In this document: piece by piece, positions 59,701 through 64,000 of the stretch
How the letters are laid out: each line of letters begins with the position of its first letter
Position numbering within the stretch: position 1 is the stretch's first letter
Assembly: GCF_918797505.1 (NCBI RefSeq)
Contig: NC_092800.1
Location: 2,294,001 to 2,358,000 of the forward strand
Origin: Bemisia tabaci
Taxonomy: Eukaryota; Arthropoda; Insecta; Hemiptera; Aleyrodidae
Length of the DNA: 64,000 nucleotides
Reading direction: 5' to 3'
Translations under genes and position numbers: made by a program
Notes under the pieces: generated by a model
Seen by the model: the letters and a program-made list of their open reading frames with translations, nothing else
What the model was told of the DNA's origin: nothing
The model's database searches: none

Positions 59701-61168
59701 GGTGGTTTGGTAGTTTTGTATACTTCGGAGTAAAAAACACCCTGGATTCCATTTCGATATTTTTTTGGCTCATACTTCACTTTTCACAAGCGCCGAAGAT
59801 AAAAATTCCTCCTTACGTATAATTTTTTTTTATTTTCATAAACTTCAATCGCGGAGAAAACTATTTCACATTTTCAACATCATTTATACAGAGAGAACAA
59901 CTTTAACTTTTTAAATTTCAAGGAATAGTTTTTTAACTTTCAAAAAGTAATAAGCAAGTATTATAATGTTGCAAAGTTGAGTGTGTGTTGCGTATGTGCT
60001 GTTGCGTCGTTCGTGTGATTTTAACCTTGTTTTCTACTATTTTTTTCGTCGTATATATATATATATGTCTATTTTTAATTCAGAGTCAGTGATAGACTCA
60101 TAAATTTTTAGAGCTCATTGACATTCCACATGAATTCCTGGGTACAATAGTAAATGAAGATTGTTTCCTTCTTTATTTACCTCCAATTCTGCTTGGACGG
60201 CAGGGTTCCGAACGTTCAAATCAGGTTGTTCATCCTTGAATAAACGATAATAGTACTGTTGTCGCTTTTCATTCCATTTCCATGCACTTTTCTCGAACCA
60301 TCCTACCTAAAATTATTTGGAAGATTATTATTGGTTCAATCATGCTCCGACGGCTGAGAAAATGTGTTGAATGAATGTGCGTATTGCATATTCAAAAATT
60401 GAAGGCGCTTCCACTTCACAAAGACTAGACTGAGTTGATTGTAGCACTTCAATGCAACTATTCGTGTTCCACGGATGGGCGAGTTGCATGTTCGAAATTG
60501 AAGGCGCTTTCGCTTTTCTCACGTCTCCAGAGACTCTCGGGACTCGTCAGTTTTAGCACTCCAATAACAGAATAATTAAATAGGGAGAGTATTATCAGTG
60601 TGTGACACGAGGCCGAAATATCTGGGGTCAATAATTGAATCGGCCATTCTTATGAAGACTTAAACACCGGAAATGGAACACGAGAAAACCATTAGACGCT
60701 GATCAGATGAGGTGTTTTTTTTTTGTTTTTTTTTTTTATATGATGCAGGTTTATTGGCTTATATTCCGTTAGGAACCTACAGCCTTCAGAGATTGGCACA
60801 TCCATGCTCCAAGCTCTTCAAATTTTTAGGGGTTATGGCCGAGTAGAATCTATTTCAGTAGGTCCACTCTGCAATTCCGTGAAAATTTGACGTCACTACT
60901 TGGGTTTGAACCTGAGACCTACCGACTTAGAGTCAGACGCGCTGACTATTAGGCCAACATGGCCGGCATCAAGGTAAGTTTAAATAATTTCTAAAAGAAT
61001 CAACACTAACCCAATTATTCGGTTCTGTCCTGTAAGAGTCATTTATTCGTTTGCCGTCGTGCCAGACAAAGTAATCCGTGTAAGGTCCATCTCGATTCAC
61101 GGAGCGTTTAAACCACTCGCTTTGATCGCTCACGTGATTTGGCACAAAATCCATCACTACTTTCAACT
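51340..61168 (-). CDS. GH13 alpha-glucosidase gene B, 5' end outside window (exons 3-10)
   Basis: Tandem paralog of gene A. Exons, minus strand: 61168-61011, 60306-60181, 59515-59277, 58202-58007, 56428-56191, 52700-52505, 51899-51759, 51499-51340. They total 1454 nt (483 aa plus stop). Lengths and phases equal gene A exons 3-10, except that exon 5 is 6 nt longer. Visible: VVMDFVPNHVSDQSEWF; QPDLNVRNP (Tyr of the usual DLNYRNP is Val); GFRVDAI with the nucleophile Asp; LSVED with the acid/base Glu; TDSHDRVRTSSR with the third Asp; C-terminal [14 protein letters not shown] anchor-like tail. All catalytic residues within the covered part are present and no frame break is seen, so it is probably functional if exons 1-2 exist beyond base 64000. 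Function is expected as in gene A, with possible change in specificity. Confidence 0.92.
51759..51899 (-). CDS. Gene B exon 9
   Basis: Encodes [18 protein letters not shown] and [11 protein letters not shown]. 141 nt. The donor region is duplicated with a 21-bp step (see findings). Confidence 0.91.
52505..52700 (-). CDS. Gene B exon 8
   Basis: Encodes [39 protein letters not shown] and VVNTWTYLFTR. 196 nt. A 3.5-kb intron with nested transposons separates it from exon 7. Confidence 0.92.
53324..54790. mobile_element. hAT-type element, TIR CATAGGCGGTTCTA, 8-bp target duplication, carrying a nested MITE
   Basis: Starts cataggcggttctacggggg and ends gaaccgcctatg, with gggcacccccaagca subterminal on both sides. 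The 8-bp ccctcgac is present at 53316-53323 and 54791-54798, the size typical of hAT elements. Without its nested MITE the element is about 430 bp and non-coding. It lies in intron 7 of gene B. Confidence 0.9.
53414..54447. mobile_element. CCCTGG MITE (copy 4), nested in the hAT element, with amplified palindrome arm
   Basis: Ends ccctggtaaaaattggc and gccaatttttaccaggg. The core is a perfect 78-bp palindrome (53822-53899), followed by two further copies of one arm (about 53910-53952 and 53962-54004), separated by gtgcgtcgccgcg. Confidence 0.9.
54952..56142. mobile_element. CACTGGAAAA foldback MITE interrupted by the 0.96-kb element
   Basis: The left end cactggaaaa is separated from the rest (gagtcgcttgaatctagagt, 55926 on) by 54962-55921. 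The right end (ccaagcgacttttttccagtg) shows that the intact element would read straight from cactggaaaa into agtcgcttg. An aaaa is found on both sides of the insert. Confidence 0.82.
54962..55921. repeat. 0.96-kb dispersed element (copy 2), in intron 7 of gene B
   Basis: Nearly collinear with 45112-46031, with a few small insertions (near 55390-55410 and 55450-55470). The last 300 bp are almost identical. Confidence 0.88.
56191..56428 (-). CDS. Gene B exon 7
   Basis: Encodes [39 protein letters not shown] and [14 protein letters not shown]. 238 nt; acceptor ttatttttcag, donor GTAAAG. Confidence 0.92.
56459..56787 (+). mobile_element. Possible SINE or retrocopy ending in a 42-A tail
   Basis: A run of 42 A at 56746-56787 follows ctattcgtgctccaata. 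The preceding blocks (tcgtgcatattgaaatcatggc, gtaggcgaactcgacagaat) recur diverged near 57050-57115, so a dispersed family is likely. No Pol III boxes were clearly found. It lies in intron 6 of gene B, antisense to it. Confidence 0.45.
58007..58202 (-). CDS. Gene B exon 6 (acid/base)
   Basis: Encodes LLSVEDTFGPKKLIPYFGNE to VPKNRLPNWL. 196 nt; donor GTAAGA. Confidence 0.92.
58622..58941. mobile_element. Foldback element in intron 5 of gene B
   Basis: gagtccctttatactgagag and its complement at about 58915-58935 form the ends. Inner cacaaacgggaataaagatt and aatctttattcccgtttgtg also pair. The ends resemble those of 11334-11776. Confidence 0.82.
59277..59515 (-). CDS. Gene B exon 5 (nucleophile)
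   Basis: Encodes [20 protein letters not shown], then FEAAHLEDEPVTND and WRQVLDEYKFKDGITR. 239 nt, two codons longer than in gene A. Confidence 0.92.
60181..60306 (-). CDS. Gene B exon 4
   Basis: Encodes [20 protein letters not shown] and EQPDLNVRNPAV. 126 nt; acceptor ataattttag, donor GTAAAT. Confidence 0.92.
60340..60570. repeat. Two diverged units of an ATTGAAGGCGCTT repeat in intron 3 of gene B
   Basis: aaaattgaaggcgcttccac and aaattgaaggcgctttcgct about 115 bp apart, each associated with gca(a)ctattcgtgttcc-like blocks. Confidence 0.5.
60714..60969 (-). mobile_element. tRNA-derived SINE
   Basis: Read on the minus strand it begins with a tRNA-like head. Box A is TGGCCTAATAGTCAGCG (plus 60940-60956) and box B is GGTTCAAACCC (plus 60902-60912), at tRNA-like spacing, with ctgactctaagtcgg in the anticodon-arm position. 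It ends in an A-rich tail (T-run on plus, 60715-60737). It lies in the gene B intron between exons 3 and 4, in the gene's own orientation. The body lacks a full acceptor stem, so it is not a functional tRNA gene. Confidence 0.85.
61011..61168 (-). CDS. Gene B exon 3 (first exon in window)
   Basis: Encodes [32 protein letters not shown] and EPNNW. 158 nt; acceptor tgcttgcag, donor GTTAGT. Confidence 0.92.
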
Positions 61169-61319
61169 CTGCAAGCATCACAAAAACGAAAAAACTCAGG
61201 TCAGGGAACATTAATTTATCATTCTGGGTCTCTAAAAAACTACCATCAGCATCAGAAAAGAAGTAGAGATGCTGTGCTATGAACAGGCAATAATTAGCTC
61301 TTTTTTGGTAACTTCACTC

Positions 61320-61600
61320 AAAAAAAGCTCCGGCCGTGGAGGCCAGGAGCAACGGACCTGGAGCACGGACTGGATGTGCTATATGGCACTATCGTTCGCC
61401 TACGCGCCTGACGGCCGGAGTGCTACGTGCGGGGACGATGCGGATTGCTACGGACATGAAAACCGTAAGTCGCGGCCTCGAGCGGCATAGGCAGCTTGCG
61501 CTCTCCGCGCTACTTACGGGCTGGACGGCCGGAGCTCTGCGCGCCGACGCTGTCCGCGACGTGGTGGATTTTTTCGGAACTACAGCTGAAAATTCACCAT
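61320..61600. repeat. GC-rich dispersed-repeat-like block
   Basis: Contains two diverged units, ctgacggccggagtgctacg and ctggacggccggagctctgc, about 120 bp apart. GC-rich against AT-rich flanks. ORFs in it lack family motifs. Confidence 0.45.
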
Positions 61601-63827
61601 TAAAGTACATTGAAAAGAAAAACTTTCCAGCAAAGTTTTAAACATTGAGTGAATTATCTTGTGTCAATTTCTGAACAAGATTTTTTTTCTTTCCTTCTTT
61701 TTAAAATAGGTATATATTTCTTTGTTGATAGTTCATAACAATTTAGTTTCAGGAAAGTTATGGATAATTCACTGTCTAAGAAAGAAAAAGAGCATATGAA
61801 CGTTAGCTTGTTGATCATGTTTCAGATATCAAGAGAGATTTGAACTCCTTGGCTGATAGTTCAGCAAGTCAATTTGAGAAAAGAGATGAATCTTAGAGAA
61901 GAGATGATGCTTATTGAGAAAGAAAATCAGCATATGAATGTTAGCTTATTCATCGTGTAGAGATATCAAGAGAAATTTTCAAAAACCTAACTTTAATGTT
62001 GCAAGCCTTCCTAGAAATAAATAAAGCACTGGGGAAGCACTGGAAGGAACAAATGTAGATAGATCAAAAATTCTTGCTACCTATTTTAAATGTAGAACAG
62101 ACTGCCCAAGGTATGATAAATTGCTAAAACTCATTGCAGCGAAAAATGTAAATTGAAAAATCATTTTTATCACTTGGCAGCCCGTTCTCAATAAATGTAA
62201 TTACTTTCACTCAATGAGAATTCAGCATTTGTCAAAAACAAAACCTGGTTCATCCCTCAATAAAAAATACGAATGCAAAGTAGGAAATCACCTAAATGAT
62301 TAACAAAGGAAAACCACAGGCGTAGGTCTGGGTACTTACAGATTTTTACTCCTTAAGACTAGAAGAGCTTCAGAATCTTGAAAATGAGGTTGAGAATATT
62401 TCAAAGTGTAAATTCAGTAGTAAAAGTTGACAAAACTTCAAGATATAACTCTCCGCAATAACTACCGGATACAATTTCCACATAATATTAGCGAAGAAAT
62501 ATACCACCGAAAATTGTCACAGTTGTTAAAATTGTAGATCTTCCCTTCAGCAAACTGAAGCGCGATTCACACAAAATTTTACCACTATTACAGTACACTG
62601 AGCTCCCTAGAATTGGGATATGGAATTAGAGAGATTATTCACAGCAACAATGTTTGCACTGGCTCTTATCGGATAATCAACGCAGGCAAGATTGGCTTAT
62701 AGCTTCCGCTGGCGGACAGCTATTTTGGCAACAGAGAAGGGAGGTGTTGGATGTCGGAGAGTGAAATACTACCTACTCTCAATTGAAAACATTTAAGTAT
62801 AAGCCAGAGATTAGATTGAAATGGAATAAAAAATCAATCCGATCTTATGAGCAAGCAAAGGTGGCACAATGAAGTTGCAATCGGTAAATAGACATTCTCA
62901 TGTCTACATTATCAGTATTTTAGTGTGGCGGTAATTTACTCTGTGGGAAGATGCGTGGCAGGTAATTGATTGCTTTTCTTTGATTTAAGTTCTTTCCCTT
63001 AGTAGGGGGAAAATAAGTGAATTGCAAACGAACTTACAGGAGGAGAGGATATGAGCTCAGTGCGTAGGTAAAACTGACAATTTTCACTTAACTCTCGTCG
63101 CATTTCCGAAAGTATTTGACAAGCGTTATCACACAGAACTTCAGAATCAATCGTGCACCGCACAGAATCAAGAAAATATATCGAAAACCTCCAAAATTAA
63201 ACGAAAAACGAACACACGTAATGAGCAATGACCAACAATGACAAGCAATTTACTAGATTCTAACCTCAATAAACAACGCTGAGTGGTGGCTGCGATCGCT
63301 CCCGAAAATGTTCAAGGCTGGCGGCAACTTTAAATTCACGCACTGAATAACATTGACGTAAAATATTATAATTTTCTGCGAATATACACGTAGCCGTCTC
63401 AATTTTAATCTGATGGTGACGCCATTTTCCGAAAACTGAATCTCACCTCACTGCCAACGGCCGTGGAAGCTATTGGTTCCGATCCTGAAACCCGTAACTT
63501 ACGCTCGGCTCCTAACCGGTCTTACGGCCACGACGGCCGCGCGCGCTCCACGGGACATCGGCCGCGGCGTCCGGTACTAGCTGGCTGACAGCGCGTTAAC
63601 ACCGGGATCACCAGTGTCCAGAGCAACCGGGTCACAGGGCCGTAGTTTTTTTTTTGAGTGTTGGTAAATCTATTCAATGCGGCTAGAATGAAAACCTTAG
63701 AATTAAGTATGTGACAAGGGCAAATAGCTTCGGTCAAGAGTTGGTCTTTGCGGCCTTGTTGCAACTTTACAACGTCAGCAAAATTGACATTTATACAGAT
63801 TTAAAGTAAGGCAATAGCAATGAGACA
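61601..63827. other. Gene-free stretch; presumed intron 2 of gene B
   Basis: Exons 1 and 2 of gene B were looked for here on the minus strand by their conserved blocks (signal peptide plus [14 protein letters not shown], and the [12 protein letters not shown] stretch) and were not found. A short GC-rich patch is near 63510-63620. Confidence 0.5.
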
Positions 63828-64000
63828 GGGCCGCGGATTTACCTACTTGCCGCCCATGGGCCGCCTGTATTTTGCCGCCCCCTTCTCATTCGTTTTGAAA
63901 TACCAATAAAAACCATCAAGTCAGCGTGCCAGCGGGGGAGGGGTGCATAAGAATCGTTTACTCGTGTTGGACATATTTTTTGGGAAAGCCCTGTTAACAC
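63828..64000. mobile_element. Possible end of a hAT-type element
   Basis: cagggccgcggatttaccta begins a block with ccgcccatgggccgcc, resembling the CAG-starting TIRs of non-autonomous hAT elements. The other end is outside the window. Confidence 0.35.

Noticed and set aside
60896..60969. tRNA gene on the minus strand
   Set aside because: Boxes A and B are present, but acceptor and anticodon stems do not pair properly and a SINE body with A-rich tail follows.

Overview
The window looks like nuclear DNA of an insect. It is AT-rich, its genes are split by GT-AG introns, and more than half of it is small transposon-derived repeats. The sucrose/maltose-type GH13 alpha-glucosidase paralogs and the repeat style suggest a sap-feeding hemipteran, most probably a whitefly (Bemisia-like). 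The species is inferred, not shown by the sequence.

Main gene content. (1) A complete GH13 alpha-glucosidase gene ('A') lies on the minus strand, 49133 down to 30809, in ten coding exons that join without a break into about 590 residues. It has a signal peptide, all GH13 catalytic residues and a hydrophobic C-terminal tail. (2) A tandem paralog ('B') lies on the minus strand, 61168 down to 51340. Its last eight coding exons are present; exons 1-2 must lie beyond base 64000 or be lost. Exon borders and phases match gene A exactly. (3) An orphan first exon of a third paralog is on the plus strand (15877-16021), only 22 bp from the end of a 3.3 kb inverted-repeat structure; no later exon was found. 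(4) An apparently intronless plus-strand gene (26667-28535) encodes an AAA-ATPase-like (PF09820-type) domain with a C-terminal PD-(D/E)XK-like (DUF1703/PF08011-type) region. The Walker B glutamate and the nuclease lysine both appear replaced by alanine. (5) The terminal exon of an LDL-receptor class A, single-pass membrane protein is on the plus strand (2751-3078).

Layout. 1-3200: decayed RTE-like reverse transcriptase fragment, a 1.15 kb foldback element and the LDLa exon. 3200-12500: short inverted-repeat elements separated by unremarkable AT-rich sequence. 12587-15854: large inverted repeat with G/C homopolymer tracts, then the orphan exon. 16972-22265: a second inverted repeat overlapping a perfect-looking 2142-bp tandem duplication. 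23640-24600: a GC-rich island with a 303-bp repeat. 26667-28535: the ATPase-like gene. 30800-49130: gene A, with introns full of MITEs, a satellite array and minisatellites. 50520-51044: a decayed ORF. 51340-61168: gene B, with nested transposons and a tRNA-derived SINE. 61169-64000: no recognisable coding sequence.

How the genes fit together. A, B and the orphan exon are members of an expanded secreted or membrane-anchored alpha-glucosidase family, which in sap feeders acts on dietary sucrose and related oligosaccharides in the gut. The ATPase-like and LDLa genes have no visible functional link to them. Most remaining structure is mobile-element activity: at least four MITE families with two or more copies, several single foldback elements and two clear nested insertions. 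All exon borders were placed by eye from frame continuity and GT-AG signals.
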